From: Nostoc sp. UHCC 0926 | Lineage (GTDB): Bacteria > Cyanobacteriota > Cyanobacteriia > Cyanobacteriales > Nostocaceae | DNA length: 64,000 bases | Reading direction: 5' to 3' | Assembly: GCF_028623165.1 (NCBI RefSeq) | Contig: NZ_CP117768.1 | Location: 4,216,001-4,280,000 of the forward strand | Shown: piece after piece, positions 35,080 through 44,334 of the stretch | Layout: each line of letters opens with the position of its first letter | How positions within the stretch are numbered: position 1 is the first letter of the stretch | Notes under the pieces: model-generated | Told to the model about the DNA's origin: nothing | Database searches by the model: none | The model's input: only the letters and a program-made list of their open reading frames with translations | Made by a program: the position numbers and the translations under genes

Positions 35080-35931
35080 ATGAGTCAACAACAATTCTGT
35101 TTTTGCACTTTAGCATTAGGCAAAGTGTATCGGGGGCTGGCTAGTTTATTAGCAAAAGACCTAGAACTATATTCACCTAACACTGCTTTTATAGTTCTCA
35201 CTGATAACCCTCAAGAGTTTAGCAAATATTCTCAAGTTTTAGCATTTCAGCATCAACAGCAGGGTGTTAAGTGTTACCACGATAAAAGATTTGCTATTGC
35301 TAAGGCTTTATCTCTATTTAATTCATGTATATTCATTGATTCAGATATGCGAATCTTGGCACCTGTACCAGAATATATAGAATGGCTTTTAGAGCCAGGG
35401 ATAAGTGCTAGAGCTTGTATGGATATGCCGAAAAAATTTGCTAAAGCTTTGACAAAAACTGACAAGTATTTTTCTAGAGAAATTGAAGTCATAAAAAAAG
35501 CAGCGCAATTTTTAAATTTAGATCCAGAATGTGAAAATGTTACGTTTGTCCATGAATATTTGTTTTCTGTTACTAAGTCAGCAGGAAAAGAAATTGAATT
35601 TTTAGAAACATGGGAAATCCTTGCCAAATATTTTGAGCTAAATGGAGTTTATGAAGGCGAAGGTAATGCCATAGGTCTAGCTGCCTATAAAGCAGGGCTG
35701 CCAGTGAGATGGAGCGAGATGTCAGGTATTTCCTTTTTCAACAATAAAACTGAATTGATCAAAATTCAAAAGGGACAGTCAAACATGGATGAAATGTTGA
35801 CATATTTTCAGGAACACGGAAAACTTGCACATCCTAAACGCTCTATTCTGGAGAAAATTGTATTTAAACTTAGCAAAGCCATAATGCATGTTTATAGAGC
35901 AATAAAGTACAAAGTCGTTACTTCACTGTGA
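35080..35931 (+). CDS. Glycosyltransferase-like protein (GT-A fold) of unknown substrate
   Basis: 283 residues. The N-terminus (FCFCTLALGKVYRGLASLLA, LTDNP) and the central IFIDSDMRIL with a DSD motif are those of GT-A nucleotide-sugar transferases such as GT8-like enzymes, where DxD binds metal. The middle part (FVHEYLFSVTKSAGKE, EGEGNAIGLAAYKAG) looks like an acceptor region. No signal or membrane helix. It follows the PIG-L deacetylase by 120 bp. The family match is moderate; donor and acceptor cannot be named. Confidence 0.6.
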   Translation: MSQQQFCFCTLALGKVYRGLASLLAKDLELYSPNTAFIVLTDNPQEFSKYSQVLAFQHQQQGVKCYHDKRFAIAKALSLFNSCIFIDSDMRILAPVPEYIEWLLEPGISARACMDMPKKFAKALTKTDKYFSREIEVIKKAAQFLNLDPECENVTFVHEYLFSVTKSAGKEIEFLETWEILAKYFELNGVYEGEGNAIGLAAYKAGLPVRWSEMSGISFFNNKTELIKIQKGQSNMDEMLTYFQEHGKLAHPKRSILEKIVFKLSKAIMHVYRAIKYKVVTSL

Positions 35932-36306
35932 GAAAAGAGTTTTTCGGAAATAACCTCTACCTAGATTTATTTTCCTGCATTTGTTGAGGTGATAAAGCTA
36001 AATTGAGTCAACTGCTCCAAGAGATAAATCACTTGCATTATTAGTTTAAACAAGCACTTTATCGGTAGGATTTTTACATATAAAAACTACTGTATATCTG
36101 CCTGATTTGAAGCGTTTGTGCTTGTTCCCTGATAAAGCTTTTTAAAGCTATCCGTCTGATTACAATCTTCAGCCTCGTGTAACCTTAGCTACACCTGAGT
36201 ATTAATTCCTTTTCTCCCAGACGCTACGCGATCGCAAAACTACATAATTCGGTAAAATTAGGTGAAGCAAATTTTGCGCTTGTTAAACAAAGGCATCAGT
36301 AAACCC
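35932..36306. other. Intergenic, nothing recognised
   Basis: About 370 bp before the transporter gene. CTACGCGATCGC (HIP1 inside a Nostoc repeat) is near 36225. No gene or clear terminator. Confidence 0.45.
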
Positions 36307-37278
36307 ATGCAACTGAAACTCAGTGCATCTCAACTTCCCTTCGCCCCTATCCTGTTAATTACCCCCTTTTTCCTATGGGGGACGGCAATGGTAGCCATGA
36401 AAGGAGTGATACCCCACACCACACCGCTATTCATGGCAGGTGTGCGTCTGATACCAGCTGGAGTGTTAATTTTAATAGCAGCTGCATTCATGGGTAAACC
36501 CCGGCCCAAGAGTTGGGCTGCATGGCTGTGGATTGCCTTATTTGCTCTAGTAGATGGGACCCTATTTCAAGGCTTTTTGGCAGAGGGATTAGTCAGAACC
36601 AGTGCGGGGTTAGGGTCTGTGATGATTGACTCGCAACCCTTGGCTGTTGCCTTGCTGTCGTTGTGGCTATTCCAGGAACATATTGGTTTTTGGGGATGGC
36701 TGGGGCTAGGCTTGGGAATCACAGGCATTGGTTTAATTGGCTTACCTGATGAGTGGATTTTCCATTTTCTCGACTCAGGCGCAAATATCACAATTGGGAA
36801 CTGGCAAGATTTGTTTGCTAGTGGCGAGTGGTTGATGCTGTTAGCAGCACTATCAATGGCTGTGGGAACCGTGTTGATTCGGTTTGTGTGCCGACATACT
36901 GACCCATTAACTGCTACGGGATGGCACATGATTTTGGGTGGATTGCCACTATGGGGAGTTTCATCAGTTGTCGAATCTCAGCAGTGGGAGAATCTAGGAG
37001 CATCTGATTTAGTGGCTTTGGGTTATGCTACCGTATTTGGCAGTGCGATCGCCTACGGGTTATTTTTCTATTTTGCCTCTAGTGGCAGTCTCACCAGTCT
37101 TAGTTCCCTGACCTTCTTCACACCCATCTTTGCCCTAGTATTTGGTAATCTCTTCCTCTCAGAAGTCCTCAGTCCGTTGCAGTGGATCGGTGTTTTCCTT
37201 ACTTTAATCAGCATCTATCTGATTAACCAACGTGATGCTTTAGAGGGTAAAACGACACAGTTACTGTCGGTTAAATAG
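36307..37278 (+). CDS. DMT-family (EamA) membrane transporter
   Basis: 323 residues from ATG 36307 (MQLKLSASQLPFA); a GTG at 36262 in frame would add 15 residues. Ten predicted helices in two EamA repeats: first LLITPFFLWGTAMVAMKG to about residue 145, second from ASGEWLMLLAALSMAVGTV. PLFMAGVRLIPAGVLIL and SLTFFTPIFALVFGNLFLSE are family features. Such proteins usually export amino acids or other small metabolites; the substrate is not known. It stands alone. Confidence 0.85.
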   Translation: MQLKLSASQLPFAPILLITPFFLWGTAMVAMKGVIPHTTPLFMAGVRLIPAGVLILIAAAFMGKPRPKSWAAWLWIALFALVDGTLFQGFLAEGLVRTSAGLGSVMIDSQPLAVALLSLWLFQEHIGFWGWLGLGLGITGIGLIGLPDEWIFHFLDSGANITIGNWQDLFASGEWLMLLAALSMAVGTVLIRFVCRHTDPLTATGWHMILGGLPLWGVSSVVESQQWENLGASDLVALGYATVFGSAIAYGLFFYFASSGSLTSLSSLTFFTPIFALVFGNLFLSEVLSPLQWIGVFLTLISIYLINQRDALEGKTTQLLSVK

Positions 37279-37503
37279 CTAATATACAGCAACCAGTTTT
37301 AGAAGCATCGGCTAAAAAATTGAACCCCCTAACCTTAGCAGTCAGAGAATCGGAACCAGAAATTTTACCTTAACTCGTTAAAGGGGAGATGAGGGAGTAG
37401 GGGAGTAGGAGAAGAAATAACAAATAACAGTTAACATTTGGTCATCTTGAAGTTATTGTGGGATCAAAGACTTCAAAAGCACGTTTAGGCTGAAACTTGC
37501 AAT

Positions 37504-38646
37504 ATGAGGCTATGCCGTTCCTCAATCTTGATATTTACCTGTTTTTCTTGCGTGGGTTTTTACCCAAATCGCGCAAGTACAGCCACACCTAACCTAGCAC
37601 CTGAAATTTTAGAACTTGCACAAGCTAGTTCGACAGTTACTGCTAGTCCGGCTGTTTTGAGACCCGGTAGTCAAGGGTCAGATGTGCAGAGACTACAAAC
37701 CCAATTAAAGCAGTTGGGATACTATAGTGGCGTGGTAGATGGACAGTACAACGCCAGTACGGAAATCGCTGTAGCTAAATTCCAGAAAGCAAAGGGTTTA
37801 AAAGTAGATGGTATTACGGGTCTGGCGACTAGGGGCAGACTGCAAGCAGCCTTGGCTGCCAAAAATCAGATTGTCACCTCTCCATTTGTTGTCTCTCCTG
37901 CTCCGACTTCCAAACCAACTGCAACACCCAAGCCAACCGAGAGAGGTTTTGTCTGGTGGTTAATATTTGCCATCGGAGTTCTAGGAAGTATTGGCGCACT
38001 TGTTTACCTGCTGAGGTGGTTTCGTCAGGTCAAACAAGTCCAAAAATCCGAAATATCAAGTACTAAAAGTTTGAGTGAAGCTAACAAAGACCCAATGACA
38101 CCACCCTCACCAGAGACTGTAACTAGTCCACAAACAGCTACGCCACTACTCACCACACAATTGCTGCTACCAGAAAAAACTTCCCGGCTTGCTAAACTCA
38201 ATATCGTTGACGAATTAATTCAAGACCTACGCAGTTCTGACCCAACGAAGCGACGCAAGGCTATTTGGGATTTGGGTCAGCAGGGAGATTCGCGGGCAAT
38301 TCAGCCTATGGTTGACCTGATGATTGATGCTGATTCTCAAGAAAACAGCTTAATTTTGGCAGCTTTGGCAGAAATTGGAACCCGCACACTCAAACCGATG
38401 AACCGGGCTTTAGCAATGTCAATCCAAGATGAAAGTCCACAAGTACGGCAAAATGCCATCCGTGACTTGACGCGCGTTTACGACACGATGGGTCAAATGA
38501 ATCAGATGTTACTCCATGCGTTAGATGACCCAGATGCCGAAGTGCAAGCAACAGCACGATATGCTTTAACTCAGATGAATCGAATGCGTGGCTTACCGGA
38601 ACAACAAGGTCTACCAGAAAATTCACACGACGATTCACGAGAATAG
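37504..38646 (+). CDS. Membrane protein with peptidoglycan-binding domain and HEAT repeats
   Basis: 380 residues. Order: signal peptide (1-25), PG_binding_1 domain at about 52-115 (LRPGSQGSDVQRLQTQLKQL, VDGQYNASTEIAVAKFQKA), Pro/Thr linker, one membrane helix at about 150-170 (WWLIFAIGVLGSIGALVYLL), then a cytoplasmic part with HEAT/PBS-type repeats (LRSSDPTKRRKAIWDLGQQG, ALAEIG, ALDDPDAEVQATARYAL). It would link the wall to a cytosolic scaffold. Function is otherwise unknown. No operon partner. Confidence 0.75.
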   Translation: MRLCRSSILIFTCFSCVGFYPNRASTATPNLAPEILELAQASSTVTASPAVLRPGSQGSDVQRLQTQLKQLGYYSGVVDGQYNASTEIAVAKFQKAKGLKVDGITGLATRGRLQAALAAKNQIVTSPFVVSPAPTSKPTATPKPTERGFVWWLIFAIGVLGSIGALVYLLRWFRQVKQVQKSEISSTKSLSEANKDPMTPPSPETVTSPQTATPLLTTQLLLPEKTSRLAKLNIVDELIQDLRSSDPTKRRKAIWDLGQQGDSRAIQPMVDLMIDADSQENSLILAALAEIGTRTLKPMNRALAMSIQDESPQVRQNAIRDLTRVYDTMGQMNQMLLHALDDPDAEVQATARYALTQMNRMRGLPEQQGLPENSHDDSRE

Positions 38647-38660
38647 AGCAGAAGTCATTC

Positions 38661-38696
38661 GATTTTAGATTTTAGATTTTAGATTTTAGATTTTTC
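38661..38696. repeat. Heptamer short tandem repeat (GATTTTA)n
   Basis: About five copies of GATTTTA follow the HEAT gene, a typical Nostoc short tandem repeat. A related (A)TTTTGG array is at 55631-55692. Confidence 0.75.
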
Positions 38697-38749
38697 CTTC
38701 AATCCCTGACGCTCATAAGCATTGTGTCAGCGACTGTGCGTAGTGTCTG

Positions 38750-38790
38750 ATATCATGTCCGCTTGATTACTTATTAAACAGACATGATAT
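38750..38790. terminator. Inverted repeat between convergent genes
   Basis: ATATCATGTC (38750-38759) pairs with GACATGATAT (38781-38790), loop 21 nt. It lies between the ends of the HEAT gene and the DUF2141 gene and may act as a two-way terminator. Confidence 0.4.
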
Positions 38791-38844
38791 TGTGGTTTTG
38801 AGTTCTAGTTTGTCTACTGCACCAAGTTAAAATCCGTTGTCAGC

Positions 38845-39300
38845 TTAAAAATATTTCAATTGAATTTGGATATTAGTGTTTGGGCCTGCAACCAAAAATG
38901 CTGCTTCGCTAAATTTGGGCGCTCTTGTGCGAATTTCTGGGTTGCTGGAAAATCCAAAGCCTTCGCTTGGTATACCAAGTCCATTTCTATTGAGAGTGCC
39001 GTCATTATTTTGATCGTGGAAGACAGCAACGGCATAACTACCTGCTTTCAAGTTTTCAAAGGTAATGATAAAGGGAGTATCAGTAATCTTGGTACACTGC
39101 TTTTGTAAGACGCGATCGCGATCGCTAGGAAATCCTTCACTGCTTGCAAATAGACTGGCACACACTTGTCCTTCTTTGTTCTTCAAGCCATCGATTTCCA
39201 CGGTGAGTTTGCCGTTAAAATTAGCCTTGGCACTAAATGACCATGCCAGATTTCCCAGAACTGCCAATAACACTATACTAACTCTTAATCCTCTAACCAT
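38845..39300 (-). CDS. Exported DUF2141 protein
   Basis: 151 residues. A signal peptide (MVRGLRVSIVLLAVLGNLAW, cleavage near AKA) precedes a DUF2141 domain: LTVEIDGLKNKEGQVCASLF, then FENLKAGSYAVAVFHDQNNDGTLNRNGLGIPSEGFGFS split over two strands. HDxNxDGxLxxNxxGxPxExxGFS is the hallmark. It is a periplasmic beta-sandwich of unknown role, often near surface or transport genes; here it is isolated. Confidence 0.85.
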   Translation of the reverse strand: MVRGLRVSIVLLAVLGNLAWSFSAKANFNGKLTVEIDGLKNKEGQVCASLFASSEGFPSDRDRVLQKQCTKITDTPFIITFENLKAGSYAVAVFHDQNNDGTLNRNGLGIPSEGFGFSSNPEIRTRAPKFSEAAFLVAGPNTNIQIQLKYF

Positions 39301-39851
39301 AAAATTGTCACAAGGTAAAATAAGTTTTGCTGAAATTAAGTTTTCACTTTGATTTAGATCACGCAGATTGATCGTGACATTATTCGGTCAATACTCGCAA
39401 GTATCCTGCCATATTTCGTCTCTAGATTTGTCTGTATACGCAATAGTCAGCATGATTTATCTCTGCGACAAAAATTTGTATCAAAAGCCACGCATATTTC
39501 CAAGACCTATCCTGAGATATGAGATTGTCGAGCTATTTATAGAAGAGTTATCACTTAGTTAAATCTGGTTGTCAGTGTCAATTCACAGGCGATCGCTATC
39601 TTAATTGATCAGCTACACCAGTTGAGCAAAAACGCTCCGCATTCTGGCTTATCGTTAGACATCGCCTCGCCCATTAAGCACCAATCAGTAAGGGAAACAT
39701 CTATCGAAACTCCCATACAAGCTTATACCCGGAGTTACATAGAATCGTAGTGGGAAACTTGGCTAACAAACCTAATTTCCTTAAATAAACCGGGTCTAGA
39801 GTACCTGTAATATGGGAAACTTGGCAATATTCCTTATAAATCAGATTCAAC
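39301..39851. other. Intergenic upstream of the glutathione peroxidase gene
   Basis: About 550 bp without a supported gene. The 11-mer GGAAACTTGGC occurs twice in direct orientation near 39752 and 39815, just ahead of the peroxidase gene, and may be a regulator site. One HIP1 site is near 39592. Confidence 0.4.
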
Positions 39852-40337
39852 ATGAGTAACACAATTTCGGACATCGCAGTCAAGACCATCAACGGTGAGG
39901 ATAAGCAATTAAACGACTACACCGGAAAGGTACTCTTAATTGTGAATGTAGCTTCCTACTGCGGTTATACTTCTCAATACGAAGGGTTAGAAAAATTGAA
40001 CCAGAAGTATGGGGAAGCAGGGTTACGTATTTTGGGGTTCCCCTGTAACGATTTTGGAGCGCAGGAACCAGGAAGCAATCAGGAGATTGTGCAATTCTGC
40101 ACGAGTAAATATGGTGTTACCTTTGAACTATTTGATAAAGTTCATGCCAAAGGCTCGCAGCAGCATCCACTTTATGAGCGACTTACCAAAGCAGTTAAGC
40201 CAACGGGAACTATTGCTTGGAACTTTGAAAAATTTTTAGTTAATAAACAAGGTGAAGTGATAGCTCGATTTAATAGTAGTGTTCAGCCAAATTCACCAGA
40301 AATAATTGCCATAATTGAGAAAGAATTAGCAAAATAG
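39852..40337 (+). CDS. Glutathione peroxidase family protein
   Basis: 161 residues, normal for bacterial GPx. NVASYCGYTSQYEGLE has peroxidatic Cys37 in place of selenocysteine; GFPCNDFGAQEPGS and IAWNFEKFLV supply the Gln and Trp of the active site and a possible resolving Cys. It reduces hydroperoxides, including lipid hydroperoxides, probably with thioredoxin as donor. Start ATG 39852. A peroxiredoxin-glutaredoxin gene lies 2 kb further on the same strand. Confidence 0.93.
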   Translation: MSNTISDIAVKTINGEDKQLNDYTGKVLLIVNVASYCGYTSQYEGLEKLNQKYGEAGLRILGFPCNDFGAQEPGSNQEIVQFCTSKYGVTFELFDKVHAKGSQQHPLYERLTKAVKPTGTIAWNFEKFLVNKQGEVIARFNSSVQPNSPEIIAIIEKELAK

Positions 40338-40476
40338 TCATTAGTGATTGGGTAAAATTTTCTGTACTATTGACTATTGAGTGTTAGCTCTGGACTGTTA
40401 AATTTATTTACATCCAGTCCCTTAATTTAGAATCTAGTCTCGATGAGTAGTTTAATTTATTTGTGTTTAATTTATC

Positions 40477-41301
40477 ATGAACGTTGCAATCATTGGTTGT
40501 GGTTATGTTGGTTATAAAGTTGCTCAATATTGGCAGCAAAAGATGAATTTTGTTGTCAGTGTAACCACGACTTCCCCTGAGCGTGTCCCGGCACTACAAT
40601 CAGTATCCCAAAGAGTTGTAGTTACGTGTGGGAATGACTTAAATAGTCTAAAATCAGTTTTGCACAATCAAGATGTTGTACTTTTGAGTGTTGGTGCAAA
40701 AAATGGGGAAGTTTATGAAGAAACTTATCTAAAAACTGCTCAAACTTTAATTTCATCCTTGCAGCAGATTCCGAGTGTGAAACAATTAATATACACAGGG
40801 AGTTATGCCGTGTATGGTGACAGAAATGGTGTATGGGTAGATGAAGAAACACCGCTTGCACCCGCTAATCTAAACGCACAGATTCTCCGAAAAACAGAGG
40901 ATGTATTGCTATCAGCATCTAGTGAAAATCTCCGTGTTTGTATCTTTCGCTTAGGAGGGATTTATGGAACTGGCAGAGAACTGTTGAAAATATTTAGCAG
41001 ATATTCTGGTACAACCCGTCCTGGCAATGGCGAGGATATCAAAAATTGGATTCATTTGGATGATATTGTTGGTGCAATAGAATTTGCCCGTCACCGTCGT
41101 TTGCAAGGGATTTACAATCTGGTAGATGATGCACATCTCACTAGCCAAGACTTGCTAGAGCGCCTATTTGAAAAACATAATTTACCCAAAGTTAAATGGG
41201 ATACTTCTATCAAGAGTACCCTCCCATATAATGCTTGGGTATCGAATGAGAAGCTTAAAGAGGCTGGCTACCAGTTAATTCATCCACAGATGATTTTTTA
41301 G
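40477..41301 (+). CDS. Extended SDR (NAD-dependent epimerase/dehydratase) family protein
   Basis: 274 residues. NVAIIGCGYVGYKVA gives the GxGxxG nucleotide site (GCGYVG). YTGSYAVYGDRNG has the catalytic Tyr in a YxxxN/K-like position, and FRLGGIYGTGRELL and WIHLDDIVGAIEFA are extended-SDR features. Similar to YeeZ-like nucleotide-sugar epimerases of about 270-290 residues. The alpha/beta-hydrolase-fold gene starts 22 bp downstream, so the two are probably co-transcribed. Substrate unknown. Confidence 0.82.
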   Translation: MNVAIIGCGYVGYKVAQYWQQKMNFVVSVTTTSPERVPALQSVSQRVVVTCGNDLNSLKSVLHNQDVVLLSVGAKNGEVYEETYLKTAQTLISSLQQIPSVKQLIYTGSYAVYGDRNGVWVDEETPLAPANLNAQILRKTEDVLLSASSENLRVCIFRLGGIYGTGRELLKIFSRYSGTTRPGNGEDIKNWIHLDDIVGAIEFARHRRLQGIYNLVDDAHLTSQDLLERLFEKHNLPKVKWDTSIKSTLPYNAWVSNEKLKEAGYQLIHPQMIF

Positions 41302-41323
41302 CAAGGATTAAAAACTAGGAATT

Positions 41324-42253
41324 ATGCAACCATCTACTGTAGCTAACACAATCAATTTGACAGCATCTCCTAGCCAGTTTTATAGTTGGCAGAATTATCG
41401 TTGTGCTTACGAAGTTCATCAACCAATTAATACAATACCTGAGGGTATTCCCTTACTGTTAATTCATCCTATTGGCGTCGGATTGTCACGGCAATTTTGG
41501 CAGCGATTTTGTCGCGAATGGTATAATGCAGGTGAGCGTAATTTAATTTACAACCCTGATTTACTAGGATGTGGTGAAAGTGATATGCCTCATGTAGCTT
41601 ACACTCCTAGTGATTGGGCAGAACAGTTGCAGTACTTTTTACAAACAGTAGTGCAAAAACCTGTCATTGTAGTAGTACAAGGTGCTTTATTACCAGTTGC
41701 GATCGCATTAGTTCAAAAGGAATCAAACTTAATTGCCAGACTTGTACTCTCTGGGCCTCCAACGTGGGCTTTGATAACAAATAAATCACCACAATGGCAG
41801 CAAAAAGTCCTTTGGAATCTGTTAGATTCACCTTTAGGGAGTGCTTTTTATCGCTATGCACGCACCCGAAAATTTTTACATTCTTTCTCGACTCGTCAAC
41901 TCTTTGCTTCTGATAATGCTGTGGATGCAGAGTGGTTAGATACATTGCTTGCAGGTGCAGAAAATCCTGCGAGTCGCCATGCAGTGTTTTCTTTTTTAGC
42001 AGGGTTTTGGCGACAGGATTATACTAATTCTATCGCCTCTATTCAGCAAGCAACATTAACGGTTATGGGGGAAACTGCATCGAGTATTAGCCAAGAAGGC
42101 AAAAAAGAAACGCCAGATGAACGCTTGGCTGACTACCTGTCCTGTTTGCCTCAAGGTCGAGGTATAAAAATAAATGGGCGCAATGTTTTACCGTATGAAT
42201 CAACTGCTGAATTTGTAGCAGCGATCGCTCCATTTATTAATGAAGTTTTTTAG
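41324..42253 (+). CDS. Alpha/beta-hydrolase-fold protein lacking a nucleophile serine
   Basis: 309 residues. PLLLIHPIGVGLSRQFWQRF forms the oxyanion region, YNPDLLGCGESDMP the typical strand-4 loop, and RGIKINGRNVLPYESTAEFV the C-terminal part. At the nucleophile elbow, where GxSxG is expected, the sequence is VVVQGALLPVA (residues 116-126) with no Ser, Cys or Asp. It may be a non-hydrolytic member, such as a binding or chaperone-like protein, or use another residue. It is the second gene of a pair with the SDR gene. Confidence 0.75.
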   Translation: MQPSTVANTINLTASPSQFYSWQNYRCAYEVHQPINTIPEGIPLLLIHPIGVGLSRQFWQRFCREWYNAGERNLIYNPDLLGCGESDMPHVAYTPSDWAEQLQYFLQTVVQKPVIVVVQGALLPVAIALVQKESNLIARLVLSGPPTWALITNKSPQWQQKVLWNLLDSPLGSAFYRYARTRKFLHSFSTRQLFASDNAVDAEWLDTLLAGAENPASRHAVFSFLAGFWRQDYTNSIASIQQATLTVMGETASSISQEGKKETPDERLADYLSCLPQGRGIKINGRNVLPYESTAEFVAAIAPFINEVF

Positions 42254-42330
42254 CTGATTGATAGTTACATGATACTAGTCTTCCTATGATAGGTTATGAC
42301 TGGAATTGATTACTAAAGGCAAGCAAAATT

Positions 42331-43065
42331 ATGTTCTCCGATCGCCGTGGACAACAGGTTCCCAATGTCAGTTTTCATACTCGTAAGAACAACGAGTGGG
42401 TAGATGTGACAACCGATGAATTGTTTGCTGATAAGACAGTGGTTGTCTTCTCCTTGCCGGGTGCTTATACTCCGACTTGTTCATCAACTCATCTCCCTGG
42501 TTACAACGAGTTGGCTGGGGTTTTCAAAGAAAATGGTGTCGATGACATTATCTGTATTTCTGTCAATGATAGCTTTGTGATGAACGAATGGGCAAAGGAT
42601 CAAGAGGCAGAAAATATTACATTAATTCCCGATGGAAATGGTGAATTTACTGAAGGCATGGGTATGCTAGTGGATAAATCAGACTTGGGGTTTGGTAAGC
42701 GATCGTGGCGCTACTCGATGCTGGTAAAAGATCGTGTAATTAACCAAATGTTTATTGAGCCAGATGAACCAGGAGATCCCTTTAAGGTGTCCGATGCCGA
42801 AACAATGCTCAGATACATCAACCCTCAAGCAGTGAAGCCCGAAGTAGTTTCCCTGTTTGCGAAAGTGGGTTGTCCCTTCTGTGCCCGTGCTAAGGCGATG
42901 CTCAAGGAACATGGTATTAACTACGAAGAAATTACCTTGGGTAAGGATATCACCACACGGTCGTTAAAAGCAGTTACAGGTGCGACAACAGTTCCCCAAG
43001 TGTTTATCGATGGTAAATTAATTGGTGGTTCTGAGGCACTAGAAGCCTACTTCGCAGCGAAATAG
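42331..43065 (+). CDS. Peroxiredoxin-glutaredoxin fusion protein
   Basis: 244 residues with two domains. Residues 1-165 are a Prx5-type peroxiredoxin with peroxidatic Cys50 in GAYTPTCSSTHLPGY. Residues 172-244 are a glutaredoxin with CPFC (Cys181/Cys184), TVPQVFIDGKLIGGSE and the glutathione-binding TVP loop. Such hybrids reduce hydroperoxides with glutathione as direct donor. Start ATG 42331. A hairpin follows. Together with the nearby glutathione peroxidase it forms an antioxidant group. Confidence 0.94.
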   Translation: MFSDRRGQQVPNVSFHTRKNNEWVDVTTDELFADKTVVVFSLPGAYTPTCSSTHLPGYNELAGVFKENGVDDIICISVNDSFVMNEWAKDQEAENITLIPDGNGEFTEGMGMLVDKSDLGFGKRSWRYSMLVKDRVINQMFIEPDEPGDPFKVSDAETMLRYINPQAVKPEVVSLFAKVGCPFCARAKAMLKEHGINYEEITLGKDITTRSLKAVTGATTVPQVFIDGKLIGGSEALEAYFAAK

Positions 43066-43076
43066 GTTTCAGTTGA

Positions 43077-43101
43077 TTGACACAGCTGTCACCTGTGTCA
43101 A
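43077..43101 (+). terminator. Hairpin after the peroxiredoxin-glutaredoxin gene
   Basis: TTGACACAG (43077-43085) pairs with CTGTGTCAA (43093-43101), loop 7 nt, 12 nt after the stop. No T-run. Confidence 0.5.
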
Positions 43102-43180
43102 CTTCAGGTTGTTATGACAAAAGGCGGCGATCGCCCTTGGATGGGTCAAGCGCCGCCACTCTATCGTTAAAATATTTTAA

Positions 43181-43537
43181 TTTATTCAAATAGGTGCAAT
43201 ATTTAAATTTCTATTTGATATCATTAGTGCCCTTTTTGGTGGTTTACTTTTCCTGAACAATTATGTTTATATCTTACTGATTCCAATTATTTGTTTTGGA
43301 ATTATCCAATTTTTTAAAAAATTTGTCTTTAATGCTAAAGTCCAAGCAGCTAGTAGAGTTAAAAAATCACGCTATGTCAATTGTGTCAAGAAAATTCGAC
43401 ATCGTGATACTGACTGTCCGCACTGCGGTTATTATCAGTACATTGAATGCCAAAACTGTATAATCTTACTTATAAACATTTGTCATACTGTAAAGATTGG
43501 GGAACTTCTCAAGATTCCAATAATTTGTAATCAGTGA
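43181..43537 (+). pseudogene. Open frame without a start codon: membrane helix plus zinc-ribbon motif
   Basis: The frame is open for 118 codons between TAA 43178 and TGA 43535 and contains no ATG, GTG or TTG. It encodes a hydrophobic segment (FDIISALFGGLLFLNNYVYI, LLIPIICFGIIQFF), a basic linker, then CPHCGYYQYIECQNC, two CxxC pairs as in zinc ribbons. Either the 5' end was lost, or it uses a rare start such as ATT 43184. Its stop overlaps a possible GTG start (43534) of the next gene. I do not recognise a family. Confidence 0.45.
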
Positions 43538-43566
43538 AGTCGTTTATCAGTCTTTTTAATTTAGAT

Positions 43567-44334
43567 ATGGAAAAAGTGAAAAAAGCCAATAAAGAGAGTC
43601 AGTCGCCTCTTGATTTTCTCAAAAACCTGTTGATTGCTCGTTGGCGATCGCTCTTACTCCTGTTGATAGGAGTCTATTTACCTTTGCAAGTTTTTGAAAT
43701 CCTGACAGTGAAGATATGGCAGAATCAAGCTGGCTTCCCGTGGGATGTGCCTATTCTATTAGCAGTTCATTCTACAGAAAATCCACAGCTTGATGTTTTA
43801 GCAGTGACGCTAGCTATAATTGGGTTGCCTTGGACGGCGATACCGATTTTGGGTGCGATCGCACTAATATTACTACTTCAAAAACGCTGGCGATCGCTAG
43901 CTTATTTACTCACCGCCTCAGTGGGAAGCATCATCATCAACCGCACAGCAAAGGAATTAATGCATCGAGTGCGTCCACAATTGTGGCAGTCCATTGCGCC
44001 TGAGTCTAGTTTTGCATTTCCCAGTGCTCATGCCATGACGAGTGTAACTCTGGTAGCAATTTTGCTATTCTTAACTTGGGCTAGCTCCTGGCGCTGGTTG
44101 GTTCTCATCTTCGGCAGCTTATACGTAATAGCTATTGCGTGGTGTCGTATCTATCTGGGGGTTCATTTTCCTAGTGACATTCTCGCAGGTTGGATGGTTA
44201 CATTAGGTTGGACAATTGGCGTCAGTCTAATTATCAAACCGTATATAACTAAAGTCAAATCTCTAGATGGCGAACGCCCTGAGGATGAAACAACCTTACT
44301 TCCTGAAGAAAGAAAGTTGATAACCGAGGAGTGA
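43567..44334 (+). CDS. PAP2-family membrane phosphatase
   Basis: 255 residues from ATG 43567 (MEKVKKANKES); a GTG at 43534 is possible. Six membrane helices. The three phosphatase motifs are present: KELMHRVRP, PSAHAMTS, and RIYLGVHFPSDILAGW (His nucleophile). It belongs with PgpB/undecaprenyl-diphosphatase-like enzymes that dephosphorylate lipid phosphates at the outer face of the plasma membrane. The long N-terminal helix and substrate are not informative. Confidence 0.88.
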   Translation: MEKVKKANKESQSPLDFLKNLLIARWRSLLLLLIGVYLPLQVFEILTVKIWQNQAGFPWDVPILLAVHSTENPQLDVLAVTLAIIGLPWTAIPILGAIALILLLQKRWRSLAYLLTASVGSIIINRTAKELMHRVRPQLWQSIAPESSFAFPSAHAMTSVTLVAILLFLTWASSWRWLVLIFGSLYVIAIAWCRIYLGVHFPSDILAGWMVTLGWTIGVSLIIKPYITKVKSLDGERPEDETTLLPEERKLITEE

